DNA of 64,000 bases from Druceiella hillmani (taxonomy: Eukaryota > Arthropoda > Insecta > Lepidoptera > Hepialidae), in contig JAYKKI010000061.1 of NCBI GenBank assembly GCA_039881145.1, forward strand, positions 13,428,001-13,492,000. The letters run 5' to 3'. Both the position numbers and the translations under genes were made by a program. The notes below the pieces were generated by a model. That model did not search any database. It had not been told where the DNA came from and saw only the letters and a program-made list of their open reading frames with translations. Every line of letters begins with the position of its first letter. The first letter of the stretch is position 1. This document shows, one piece after another, positions 1 through 11,872 of this stretch.

Positions 1-675
<675 letters not shown>

Positions 676-784
676 CTTTACAATGGCGGCATCGCGGGTC
701 ACTGTTAATGAAGTCTCATCTTTATTGAATAACGGTAGGGTGGGTTGGTGCTGCAATCGGACTCGCATTGGAGCGGCTCCAGTC

Positions 785-1500
785 AAAGTATGCCTCTATT
801 CCTAATGGATTGCTTCCATATATAATTAACACTTGTTCCGATATATTAGTCAAACTATATTATAATAAATATTTTTTTAAGTTATGTGATTTATTCGTCT
901 ATTAGAAGATTTCCAAGATGACTGTTGTTTTCAAATCTGGTTTTAATTCCGATATAGAAAATTATAGACCTTGTTATAGGTATTATCTTCATTTTTCTAA
1001 AGTATTTGAATCTCTACTGCATCGTCGTAGCTATTTGCAAATCCAATCCCAGCTGACGGACTGTCAGCATGATTTCTGCCCAAAACATTCTACTATTACT
1101 TATCTCACTAATTTTCCGGATAATGTGGCTATAGAACTGGATCGAATTCGTCAAGATCTACTTGACGAATTCGATCCAGTTCTATAGCAGTCTATTTTGA
1201 TTTAATTGATTTAAAAAGGCATTTAATCGAGTCGGCAATGACATTTTATAAGTAAAATTCTTGGAGGTAGGAGTGTCTTCTGCTCTAGTAAATTTCTTCG
1301 CCATTCCAGTTATAATCTTCGAGCTCTTCAGAAATACACCAGGTATAGAAATTTAAAATTTCGTTTTTATGTTACTCCCATCTGGGGTCAACCAAGGTAG
1401 TAATTTAGGTTCAATTGTGATAAATTACTAGCACTCAATCGTCAGCACTGTATTTCTGTCTCATTCGTTATTGTTTTTATCACTTATGAATTATTATCCT
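785..1500 (+). pseudogene. Broken LINE reverse transcriptase (non-LTR retrotransposon)
   Basis: Reading across three frames gives a typical insect non-LTR reverse transcriptase. Around 795-840 a stretch reads [18 protein letters not shown]. Around 930-975 comes VVFKSGFNSDIENYR, which resembles the family pattern VPIFKSGxxxxxxNYRP. Near 1065-1095 QHDFCPKHST resembles QHGFRPGRST. At 1187-1249 VYFDLIDLKKAFNRVGNDIL carries the first catalytic aspartate region. Near 1375-1410 SGVNQGSNLGSIV matches the SGVPQGSxLGP motif. In-frame stops and frameshifts separate these blocks, the 1131-1185 palindrome interrupts the frame, and the later YxDD motif was not found. The style fits the Jockey/CR1 group, but I cannot name the clade. 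It is a dead fragment of about 0.7 kb with no promoter or tail. Confidence 0.85.
1131..1185. repeat. Perfect 25-bp inverted repeat with 5-bp loop, inside the LINE
   Basis: The left arm (1131-1155, beginning atagaactgg) and right arm (1161-1185, ending ccagttctat) are exact reverse complements around a 5-bp spacer, atcta. The frame before the palindrome (DNVAIELDRIRQ) and the frame after it (VYFDLIDLKKAFN) belong together in a reverse transcriptase. The second arm therefore looks like a snap-back copy of the first. Confidence 0.95.
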
Positions 1501-2857
1501 CCTAAGATTAATTAATTCGTATCGACTAATGTCAAAATATTTTTTTGCAATTAGTGAATACACTAACTTTTTGCTAGGTTTACCTATAATTAGGTAATAG
1601 TAGTAGTGTTCTGAATTATTTTTTTTATAATGCGAATTTTTCATTTCATTTCTCTCGATTCCGTAACTATATTTCTTGTTTTGTGATGCTATTTATATTC
1701 GGTAATGGTTTAGAGGCAATAGAAAGTAACTAAATGACAAAAACAAACTTTAGAGCGATTTCTTAATTTCATAGAGTTGACCAATTAAAAAATTTTATTA
1801 TATAATAAACGAAAGATGAGTGATATAAAAAAGGATTGCTTTGTATAGGCAACAATACAGTTGTGCACAATCATAATGTTGTTATAAATGATTTCGAACC
1901 GGTTTATAACGTTATACAGTGATTTTGCAGTGAAAGTTATTCAATGTGTCTTCAGTCATAATTAAATACTCCCCAGTCCCAGATTTATACTTTCGTTGAT
2001 TCCGCGACTAAGAAATAATATTGGTACGTAAAATGATCATTTACCTATCTTTAAACTCTTTCATTGAACAGCTTTGAGTTACTGTCCGATAACTTACAAC
2101 ATTTATCTATAAGGACAGTGACTCACATTAAAAAGAGAATGCGGAATCGTCCAATGCTAATATTCTGTAATCCATTAGAGTGCGTTGGCCTGCGCCGTGG
2201 GTGACTCGGTGCGAATGGTGTTACGTTTGGAAAGTTGGCCTGAGTGACGTTTGGCGTCGTGTGTATTTGTAGCAAGCAATCTATATGCAGCAAGTACCTG
2301 GATATACTCCGGCACTGTACGTCAGAGTACGTTTACTTGCTGTCGATGGCGAGAATTAATGGCTGGTGTATATTACTACTCCAGTACCAAAACATATAGC
2401 ATTATAATTGTATTTATCGAGCTCTTGTGGTTATACGTGTGTCATGTTTTTTTTAAATTATTGTTTTTTGTTATGCATGTATCATTTATTCCCTTGGTAA
2501 ACGGTTGTATTTATTTCGATAATTTATACATTTTTCTGTCAACCTTGATCACGGCTGGCATGTTATAATATATGGATCATTTAACTGGAAAATTAACATG
2601 GCTAGCGCAGTATGTTATATTTTTTTAATCTGAAACATTTGAGAAAAACATACAATTTCACAGACTTTGAGAATCTGTCTCCTTCCGGTATTTTAGTTTT
2701 TTGTCATGTCAACAAATTATATCTTATGTTTATAGAAAAGAAAGTAATTCATCCATTTTAGATTTAAAGAGAATTTTGAAATCGTTTTATGACCGTGTAT
2801 TTGTACTATATAATTATTTGGAATATGCTTGTCGTTAATATTTTAGATCAAGATACG
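1500..2857. other. Mostly featureless; small G+C-richer island near 2165-2360
   Basis: No repeat family was recognised. The segment at 2165-2360 is clearly less AT-rich than its surroundings. A 105-codon frame at 2251-2568 starts within it but lacks any recognisable domain and runs into low-complexity hydrophobic sequence, so I do not call it a gene. Confidence 0.4.
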
Positions 2858-2882
2858 ATTAACATCGTAATTATAATATATA

Positions 2883-2934
<52 letters not shown>

Positions 2935-2944
2935 CGATGTTAAT
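2858..2944. repeat. 17-bp perfect inverted repeat enclosing an (AT)n tract
   Basis: The left arm (2858-2874) and right arm (2928-2944) are exact reverse complements (attaacatcgtaattat and its complement). Between them lies almost pure TA repeat, which is itself self-complementary, so the whole ~87 bp can fold into one hairpin or cruciform. Confidence 0.9.
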
Positions 2945-2992
2945 AGTATGTGTGTGCGTGTGTGTGTGCGTGTGCATGTGCGTGTGTGTGTA
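2945..2992 (+). repeat. Imperfect (GT)n microsatellite
   Basis: Alternating GT/GC purine-pyrimidine sequence directly follows the AT hairpin. Such sequence can adopt Z-DNA. It is interrupted by several C and A substitutions. Confidence 0.85.
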
Positions 2993-3016
2993 CACCAATT
3001 TAGCCTAGGCAGGTAA

Positions 3017-4470
3017 AACCACAATTATGAATCGTCATATATTTTTCTACGCCATTTTAATAAATCTCTTCCGTCAAACGTATTTTCAAACACATTTTAT
3101 CTTACAATTACTTCAATTTGATTGAATAGTATCTTTGTGGTTCATCTATGTTTTACTCTCTCATTAAATTGGTCCTTATATACTGCCTTTTACCAGTTGT
3201 TCTCTTTAATATATTCAATATGGCCGGAAAGTCTAAATCTCTTGTTTATTTCTTTTTCTTTACGATGACATTTTATCCGAGATCGCATTTTCGTTGAATG
3301 TATGTATTTTTAATTTAAATTAATTTTCAGATGATTTCATTTTAAATGCATTAATTTTAATTTTAACCATTCTTTACAATACGCGAAGCTCACTTGCCTA
3401 CCTAGTTACACACTGTTGATAACATAATATAATTTGCAGGTATATATTAGATAAGAATTTAGAATATATTCCATTGGTGAACCATATGTCAGCCAATATT
3501 CTTATTTACCACTTGATTACATGATACCAATCAGCCAACTTCCCGTCATACCAACTTACAACTGTATCATACCTACCGTCTCAGAGGCCATAAATTCGGA
3601 GTAGCTTCGAACTCATTAAAATGGAAAATAAATCAGCTTTATGTCGTATCGTGTTACTTTATGGATAATGTAAACGTTAAGGCTAACTTACCTTTAAGCA
3701 GAAGTCTGCATGTGATCATGTGTCTGCACAATGATGCATGTGAAGCCTTTGTTTTTGACAGATATGTACTTTAAAATGGCGCGTTCTTCACTTTACGTAA
3801 TGGTAATTAAAACAGTGGTCGTTATGATGGACATTATAGGTTATTTAAATATTTTTTTTGATAAGTTAGTAAATCTAGCTTCATTAGCAGCATTAATAGG
3901 GATCCATATACGTTACAAAATACAGTTTCGTAAAAACTTTCGACTATCTAAAGAATATTTATAATAAATTTATTATTGACAATATGAGACCTATGTTGAA
4001 AGTGACACGACGAATAAACAATTGCTTGATGTGCAATAAAACAAAATAATTTATAAAACGTGTCTCCTGTTATCCATAGATAAAGTACAAAACTGAAATA
4101 GTCGACGAAATAGTATCGTTCTTTTCTTTCTGCTCGTAAGATTATATGACGCCATTCTTTTCTCTCAAGTCACCGAAAAGTAGCGTCACTTTTATGAAGA
4201 AAGGTTCATACTAAACCAGCACGATACAACACGCCGATTTTTAAAGCGGACGTCAAGACAACCGTTATTGTCGTACATCAGCTATAGTATACGTGAAGAA
4301 AAGTGCATGATACAACACAGCATTGAATGTCTAAATCGTCGAGGAAGCCATTAATAAGTTAACTGTAAATATTGATACTATAAAAATAAGGTTAAACACA
4401 ATATGCAGTAATAGACGCGTTTCTGTCTGGGCAGAGCAATGGTCAAGAACTAACAATATTAGCTTATTTG
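3017..4470. other. No recognised feature
   Basis: Ordinary AT-rich sequence. A 77-codon frame at 3731-3964 is hydrophobic but resembles nothing known to me. No splice-exon pattern or repeat family was recognised. Confidence 0.4.
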
Positions 4471-4510
4471 GCACATGATAAACTATTAGCTTATTTGGCA
4501 CATGATAGTT
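4471..4510 (+). repeat. Short direct repeat, about 23 bp x2
   Basis: The phrase 'ttagcttatttggcacatga' occurs twice in immediate succession. It lies just upstream of the 200-bp tandem duplication. Confidence 0.85.
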
Positions 4511-4534
4511 CTTTTTTATATTATTTACTTTAAG

Positions 4535-4933
4535 GTTAAAGCTGACTGCAGATTTATTTTTGTGACAACACAAATAGTTTTTTTTTTACAAATATTATAT
4601 TTAGCTGCAGAAATATAAAATTTATCTTAGTTCTGTGTCGTCATCATGCTCCCTTCATATTTAAATACGCATTACGGCACCTAAAATGATTTTGCTTTTG
4701 CTAGTAAATTGTTGTGGTGCGCTTAGCCGACTTAGTTAAAGCCAACTGCAGGTTTTGTTTTGTGACAACATAAATAGTTTTTTTTTATAAATAATATATT
4801 TAGCTGTAGATATATCAAATTTACCTTAATTATGTGTCGAACCTCTAACGTCACCACGCTTTCTTCATGTTTAAATATGCATTACGGCACCTAAAATGAT
4901 TTTGCTTTTGCTATAAAATTATTGTGGTGCGCA
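4535..4933 (+). repeat. Tandem duplication, two 200-bp units
   Basis: Unit 1 (4535-4734) and unit 2 (4735-4933) align end to end: gttaaagc, gtgacaaca, tatatttagctg, gtgtcg, cattacggcacctaaaatga, tttgcttttgct and attgtggtgcgc appear in the same order and spacing. Scattered substitutions indicate an older event. No protein is encoded. Confidence 0.9.
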
Positions 4934-6340
4934 ATGTTACGTTATGACTTTCACCGCACGTTGTATTCACTTGCATACAACCTACAGAAAAAATATACAT
5001 TATCTTCCGGCGTTCGTGTCGTTTCCGTCTGGTTTATTAAATATTTTACCGTAGGCAAATTCGCCCGAACAAATTAAAGTAACTCGTTTGTGCTCTCTAT
5101 ACGTATTTGTCGAACAGTAAAAAAAATAGAGTGTTTTTGCATAGGTCAAGTTTTTTTTTACTGTCTTAAATCGTCATGGTCGATAAATTATAATAATAGT
5201 GGTCACTGTTGAATTTAGTCCAACTTAAGCTCAATGGTCATTTCTGCACTCGTTAAAGTCATCGTCTTGTGTCACGCACTGCTCGCATTACCATTGTTAA
5301 ACCTGCACTACACTACCCGAGAAGTTGATCGAAGTTAGGCGAAGAGAATAGTGAGAAGATAGAAGAGAATAGTGTACTTAGATTCGCTTTGTGTAACCTC
5401 GTTTCGCCTCGGGCGACCTCCGATCGTTGTCGGTTTTTTGCACCCAAGTCGGGACTTCGCGAAGTTACACGAAGCGTCTTCGCGAACTTCACTACTCAGT
5501 ATACTTCAGATTTTTTTTTGTTATTAATTGATTAATATTTATTTTTGTCATATACATAATTGTTTCCGGTGACAATACGTAACGATGATGATGTAGTTAG
5601 AATCTGATGACGGAGATGGAAGATAAGCAAAGGATCTTCTAAACGGTGGAAAGTAAAGCCAATCGAGTTTGGGCTCGTCTCACTCGAATTGATAAGTTCT
5701 TAGTATATCATATCCTCTAGTACATTGAAGGGGATTCGAGGTATATGTATGTGTATATTAAGTTGGCTAATAACTAATGAGTGGTAATTAATGTTTTAAT
5801 TTTTTGTTATATTTCCAATTTAAAATTAATTAATTTTTGACATAATAATCACTACAATTTTGTACTACATATCTCCAACGCACTGACATGGAGTGGATAT
5901 AATTTGCGTAAATTTCAGTGGCTTGGGATGAAAAAATTGGCCTATGGACTGTCGTAGGTGGTCTTTATCATTAAAGTTTTTTTTTGCGTTAGGTGTTGCT
6001 AATCTAAACAATCAATATTAAGTAGGTGCAAGATCTTGAGAATATAGCGGGCGGGAGTTCTGTGTCCAACCAAAATTCAAAACTTTATGGTTAAGTCAAA
6101 AGTTGAGGACAGATTTCAGCGCGGTGGTAAAGCTGGTCTGAGTTAAGTTCATGTGATATCCATGCACCGTAATAAAAGTTTTTTCCCAAGCGGTTTAAAT
6201 GATTCTCTATAGTTCCGTAGGAGCACCAGAGCTCAGTTGCTAGCCAGCGTGTCGTTAATCGGCTAGTCTTTTTTAATAAACAATTTTAACCTGTTGCTAT
6301 CTAATTCCATCAGACGATCAGAGCGTGGTTGGTCACTCAG
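4934..6340. other. AT-rich sequence with a G+C-richer patch at 5300-5490
   Basis: The patch at 5300-5490 contains repeated ttcgc/gcgaa words (gaagttaggcgaag, cttcgcgaagtt, gtcttcgcgaac) that can form small hairpins. Elsewhere no family was recognised. A (GT)n tract follows. Confidence 0.4.
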
Positions 6341-6391
6341 GGAGTGTGCGTGTGTGCGTGTGCGTGTGTGTGTGTATGTTTGTGTGTATGT
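6341..6391 (+). repeat. Imperfect (TG)n microsatellite
   Basis: Alternating TG with C interruptions, about 50 bp. The overlapping reading frame (poly Val/Cys/Arg) is an artefact. Confidence 0.85.
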
Positions 6392-6780
6392 CAGGTCTTC
6401 CAAAAATAACGATACGTTTGTGTATAAAAAAGATGGAATGATATTGATTGTATACGCAACAAACTATTGTTTATTGCATGTTATTATATTTCCATATCGA
6501 TTTCAGGCGAAAAACAAAACATGTTTATTATAAACAAGCTTATTCAATGAAAATGAAAAAAATATGTATCTTATAGCCATAATATATATGTATTGCTGTT
6601 CATGGTGTATGGTTAGCTTTTTTCTGAAACAAAGAACCATAAAAATTTCATCATGTCTTTCGGTCTGTTCACGACAGCCTTGCAGTGTCTACTGATTTAG
6701 ACGTATCTGCATGATATTTTGGAATAGGCGTTTCAAATATCAACATCAATTGTTATTCAGCAAAATAAAAAAAACAAATT

Positions 6781-7194
6781 ATTTTACCTCATACCTGCAA
6801 CTTTTATTTTATTTTACCTCATACCTGCAACTTTTATTTTATTTTACCTCATACCTGCAACTTTTATTTTATTTTACCTCATACCTGCAACTTTTATTTT
6901 ATTTTACCTCATACCTGCAACTTTTATTTTATTTTACCTCATACCTGCAACTTTTATTTTATTTTACCTCATACCTGCAACTTTTATTTTATTTTACCTC
7001 ATACCTGCAACTTTTATTTTATTTTACCTCATACCTGCAACTTTTATTTTATTTTACCTCATACCTGCAACTTTTATTTTATTTTACCTCATACCTGCAA
7101 CTTTTATTTTATTTTACCTCATACCTGCAACTTTTATTTTATTTTACCTCATACCTGCAACTTTTATTTTATTTTACCTCATACCTGCAACTTT
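6781..7194 (+). repeat. 30-bp minisatellite, about 14 copies, essentially identical
   Basis: The unit reads acctcatacctgcaac followed by a ttttatttta-type run, exactly 30 bp, repeated about 14 times without visible variation until the last unit (ctttttacgt). Because 30 is divisible by three, one frame stays open across the whole array and encodes a 10-residue repeat, FTSYLQLLFY, inside a 177-codon frame at 6711-7244. Near-perfect identity implies recent expansion or homogenisation. I regard the frame as a by-product of the period. Confidence 0.97.
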
Positions 7195-7570
7195 TTACGT
7201 GTAAAATGAAGGTAATGAAGGTTGAAGGTAATGAAGTTATGTAAATGAAGGTTATTGACCCAATCAAGTGGTTATTATTGCATAGGTTTTTCGAAATGAT
7301 ATTTAGGCTCTATTTGCTATACAGCTTACGAAATATAAAGCTTAAAAGTGGTGTGCGAGTTACTGATGTCGCGTCTAGTTTTTCAATCGTAAATTTGGAA
7401 AATCCGAGAAAATTCGTAATGATTTGTAAAGCTTTGAGTTAAATTTATTTAGATTAACAGTTTTATGAAATACAGACAACTACCGCACTTTGTTTTATGC
7501 GTTTTCTGTCACCTAATTAGTCTGTTTATATTTTGGATCATTTCAAGGAAAAGAAGAGTTTCACTTTATT
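7195..7570. other. Unassigned flank of the minisatellite
   Basis: Short reiterations of aatgaaggt occur at 7205-7250. A 65-codon frame at 7245-7442 has no recognisable domain. Confidence 0.4.
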
Positions 7571-8112
7571 AAAAAAAACCTGTCAAACACGAGTAGAACT
7601 AGACGCTTTGAGGGTTCCATACAAATTTAGGCATTTATAAACGTTTAATGGTACATACTATTCCTTTTAAACTATTTACAAATTTTTTACAACGGAAATA
7701 TATTGCCCATTATACGTTCCACAGGCACACATTTGAAAAAAAAATTTTATTTGATATATCTACAAATTAACAAGACATTAGCCTTTGCTTGTACTGTGAG
7801 ACCTTGCTTCTTGCCAAATTTCATAATTCTAGGTTAATGGGAAGTACCCTATAGGTTTTGATTTACTTGGGAGTGCCAAAATGTGCGGCATATATGGCCG
7901 TATTTTTAAAGTTTCTCTTGATTGCGTTGACTTAGAAATTTGATTTTTTTAATTCTAAGGAACCATAGATCTAAGAATTTGATAGTAATTTCAATTTGAT
8001 ACATCCACGAGTTCCTAAGAAAAGAGTCTTGACAGGCAGACAGACAGAGGGCAGGAGAAGTGATTCTATGAGGGTTCTTTTTTTCTTTTAGAGGTACGTA
8101 GCCCTAGGAATA
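7571..8112 (-). mobile_element. Lepidoptera-type interspersed element, near full-length copy
   Basis: Read on the minus strand this begins with a 'gggttcc' box, then clustered gaca/gtct words (gacaggcagacagacagagg on the plus strand), then a middle with ttctaagtcaacgcaatc and aaacctatagggtacttccc, and ends in ggaaccctc, a tagttctactcgt word and a run of T. The same word order occurs in the plus-strand copy at 17696-18182. I remember this repeat from many moth and butterfly sequences. It is non-coding and its transposon class is unclear to me. Confidence 0.8.
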
Positions 8113-8199
8113 GTGTAAGTAAGTTCAAAAGGGTTTATAAGACAATATTTACTTTTTGAAACATCTGTTGATTTTATTATGCAAATTACATGGATACTT

Positions 8200-8540
8200 T
8201 TCATAGATCAAAATGACGACTGTGATCGGAGGCTGTCGACTTCACACTGAATAGCATTCGGGGTTGACTTCACCCTTTTCACGTCGACACATAATGGAAA
8301 TCCACATAAATTGCGCTGGATGGATGCCCGAGCGAGCTGCGGGTGACCAAAGTGTATCGTCAGCCAGACTTCATCAATTTGTGTCGCGTCAAGTCGCCTG
8401 ATACGTGGTCCGTCGGCTATCGGATGTTGCAGTCGCCCAAATTTTACACCCCGGAAAATCCGGTGACACCTCATCGCGACCGGAATGCGTGCTGTAAACA
8501 ATGACATGTTTACACGTGTACACGTTTTGCGGTTATGGAT
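8200..8540 (-). other. G+C-rich island with an open frame of unknown nature
   Basis: Composition changes sharply to roughly balanced bases. The minus-strand frame at 8208-8507 (99 codons) is uninterrupted and has ordinary protein-like composition (for example DATQIDEVWLTIHFGHPQL). It has no stop codons although opposite-strand frames do. I recognise no domain. It could be an old mobile-element coding fragment, an exon-like remnant, or a conserved non-coding island. No TATA box, poly-A signal or splice pair was convincing. Confidence 0.35.
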
Positions 8541-11413
8541 CTATTTGGGGTTCGGTTATAGGTAAAGGCGATCATTGGCCCTTGATAAACTGACGGCTGA
8601 TTAATGAGAACATAGTTACTAATAGATAAATCTATAGCTGATTAATTAATTTTTTTCTAAATTGAAATAATATCTGTCATATAAAAATCGCTGAAGGAAG
8701 CTCGTAAAGTTTAATTTTGTGTGCAAAAACTGTTACCGTTAACAATTTCAAACAAATACCGAAACACTTGTTTTAGTTAAGTTATAACTATTAATTTTTA
8801 TCTAAAATTTTTAAAAGTATTCAGTTGTAAATTACAATTTTCTATAATAATAAATAATTGGCTGTAAATTTTGTCTTCCTATAAATTATGATAGTATTCT
8901 AGATTCACATTCACGTACCAGGTTTTGTACTTGAGAACGAAAGCCAAAGCACGTTAGAAAGGAGGCCAAGTGAGGCATTAGAATACAACATAGAAATTAT
9001 CTATTTATAAGTTGTTAACACTTTATCTAAATTTATTTTGCCTCGTACATTTATACTCTCACAGTTCTTTTCCCCATAAAATTAGTTCCTTAACATTTGT
9101 CCAATTCGGTGAGTTATCAATTCGGTGAGTTATCAACATCATAGGGCAATGAAAAAGGAAAACTTCTCGTGATGTTTCTACTTATTTTTCTATTTGTGTT
9201 ATAGATAAAGAAAATAGATAATATAGTAACTATATAATTACAATAACGTACTACGAATAAAATATGTCTCATTTTTAATCGGTTTACATATAAAACACAT
9301 GCGAAATTATGTTAATTTTCAATGGCCGCAGTCGTTAATTCACACAAAATTGTTTACTTAACGGCAAGGATATTACACTACTTTTAAAAGTGATCACATA
9401 AATATGTATTTTTACCAAAGCCCAAGGATTTATGACGAATTTTGGGTAGATGCTCTAGGAATTTAGGAATTTTACACAGTAGTATCTCAATACTAATTTA
9501 ATATGGAATTGAAAGCCTGTTGGGACGTTTTTGCGGTATTTTTGCTATTACGCATTGTTTGCCATTTTTGTAAAAAAATAATTCTAATAGACTCATTTTA
9601 GCTACTATCCATATCACAGCAGCTGCCAATTAACTCTCTGTCTCACAATCAGGTCTACCTCTAACGTTTTTCATCAGGGCTCACGTAACAGTTTATTTTA
9701 CGTTTACCAATTATTTGAAACCATCATATCCAATTGCCTTTTTTGCAAGTAGTTTTAAATTTGTTTAATAAACACGATATAAAAATTTTAGCTGCCTAAT
9801 ATATATCTTCAGCATATTTTTTCATTACAATTTTGGGGTAGTCTGGTCATATTTTAAAACCGCTCGAAACGTCCGCCATTTTCATTTTCATGTTTACACG
9901 TTATAGTTTTTCATTTAAGGGTCTTCCAATTTAACTTTAGGTAGTGTCTAAAAACTTCTATTTTTAGCATAACTTTTTTTCTAATTTGGGAAATGTGTAG
10001 TAGCAAAGATACCACAAACGCTCAGGCAGACTCGATTATATATTTAATTTGTACAGCGTTACTACTGTGCGAAATATGTAAGTGCCCAAAACATCTATCC
10101 AAAATTCGTCATCGACTGTTTGGATATTAGTAATTTCCACTATATCTGTCATATTCAAAATGTTTATGAAGTAAAAATATTAATATGGTGAAGCGGATAT
10201 AGCATTAAAAGCATATACTTTTGAAATGTACTGTTACCTATTATTTGGGCTTTAATGTGCATGTGTATCTTATGGTTTAGATATTCTGACTTCAAGTATG
10301 CCTAGCGAATAGGCGATGGCGAATAAATACGTAAATTAAACATAGTTTTAGTTTTAATAATAATATTAATTAACTACATACGTAAAACCGTAATGTATTA
10401 TTATTTTAAAGGAAATGAGAAAGGGTATGTTGCGGGAGTGAAGAGAAAGGGAGAGGACAATGAATATGTGTGAGAATTCGACAAATTCCAGAACATTGTA
10501 GAAATTTCATCAAATTTCTAGAATTTTCCAGAAAAAACTGGAACTTTCATATTGGAAGTCACACATTTTCGAGATCGACTACATTCAACCCTCATATCTT
10601 CCATACTCTTATAGTTATTGACGCGCAACCACCATAGAACACGATGGGAGGGTTGAGGTACTAACACGCACAAATGGCATTTGTCTGCGATATGTAGATT
10701 TGGCTGCAGAGTGGAATATAGGCACACACACCAATTTTATATAATATAAATCTAGGATAAGCGATCATATTTCTTCAATATCATCCACACCAATATTGGA
10801 TCTTTTATATAATAATGGTTTCTTAGCCTTTATTGATTATTTTCAACGTTTCCGATTCATTACTCTGTTCAATTTTCTCACATATACTGATTTTAGTAAC
10901 TACGTGTTTTAAATTAACTTTTAGGGAAAATTTTCAGAGTAGGCTGGAAAATGTTCTGATTTAAGTTGAGAAATTGCATTAAAGATTAATTTATTTAGGC
11001 GATTGGTGACTAAGTAATTCGTTACTTAGCAAAGATTACTTTCAAAGAAGTGAATAGTTTTATTCCACTTTCACTTTTACGTCAAATTATACGCGATTCA
11101 AAAGTTACGAATGGAAACAAATATATCTATCTCTGTTACAAGTGGGATTTGAGTCTATACTTCCTTCCCAATTTAAATATTTCTGAAATAAATGGGTTGT
11201 AATACGGATCTGAATATTTCTATAAGTTCAATTTAGTCCAATATAAATTATAAACTTGAAAAGCAACCAAAAAGAATGCAGATGCGTTAATAATTTAATT
11301 AATATTCAATTTGCTTTTAAGTTTAAGTACATAAATATTGGAGTGAATAAGTGCTGAGGATTTGTCTAGTATATTCTAACAAGATTTATCGAATCCATCT
11401 CCTACACTTCCGG
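8541..11413. other. No recognised gene; AT-rich
   Basis: A 17-bp direct repeat (caattcggtgagttatc) occurs twice at about 9101-9134. A 69-codon minus frame at 10518-10727 lies in slightly more complex sequence but shows no domain. Nothing else was recognised. Confidence 0.4.
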
Positions 11414-11521
11414 TTATAATGCCCTCACGTTGAACGATTATTCAGTTCAGTGTATGCGCCTTACTATACAGTAAGGCGCATAAACTGAACTGAATAATCG
11501 TTCAGCGTGAGGGCATTATAA
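11414..11521. repeat. Long near-perfect palindrome, 51-bp arms
   Basis: The left arm (11414-11464) and right arm (11471-11521) are reverse complements with only a few mismatches around the spacer tataca. The outer ends read ttataatgccctcacg and its complement. No coding or known termini were recognised. It may be a foldback element or a replication template-switch product. Confidence 0.93.
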
Positions 11522-11704
11522 CGAGATACGCTCGTAACATTGTGAGGTCTAGGCGTAATTGAGATAATGTTTAATAGGAAGTTCACGTGAAAAGGCTTTA
11601 TATAAAGTTAAACATTCGGAAGTGTTAACCGAACGTTTATAATTTAATATCAAGTTTAACTTTAAATTAGTTGGGGAGTAGAAACCGAACGTTTAATTTT
11701 ATGA
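11522..11704. other. Spacer between two foldbacks
   Basis: It contains a loose repeat of accgaacgttta (near 11630 and 11685). Nothing else was recognised. Confidence 0.4.
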
Positions 11705-11872
11705 TAATTAAATGAAACTACGTGATGTAGTATTATTTCCACTTTCTTTAAGTTCTTTACCACGACCTGGGTTTCAACATCTTCAGGTGGGCTATTAGCA
11801 AAGAAACCTAGGTCGTGGTAAAGAACTTAAAGAAAGTAGAAATAATACTACATCACGTAGGTCATTTAATTA
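11705..11872. mobile_element. Inverted pair of Penelope-like element ends with hammerhead-like core
   Basis: The arms (about 11705-11774 and 11804-11872) are nearly identical inverted copies of one sequence: a gtcgtggtaaagaact word, then ttaaagaaag, then aataatactacatcacgta. The minus strand of 11790-11760 reads CCAC-CTGAAGA-TGTT-GAAA-CCCAGG-TC-GTGG. This has the order expected of a minimal hammerhead ribozyme: stem I halves CCAC/GTGG, CUGANGA core, GAAA, short stem III, cleavable UC. Stem II is reduced to a few bases. Penelope-like retroelements are known to carry hammerheads in their terminal repeats and to insert as inverted or tandem partial copies. The class assignment is inference, since no Penelope reverse transcriptase is present. 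Confidence 0.6.

Noticed and set aside
6781..7194. CRISPR array
   Set aside because: The repeat is continuous with no unique spacers, and the DNA is eukaryotic. The arrays at 26.7, 31.2 and 55.1 kb were rejected for the same reason.
6711..7244. 177-codon protein with a decapeptide repeat
   Set aside because: The frame is open only because the minisatellite period is 30 and the unit has no stop in that frame. There is no leader or conserved flank.
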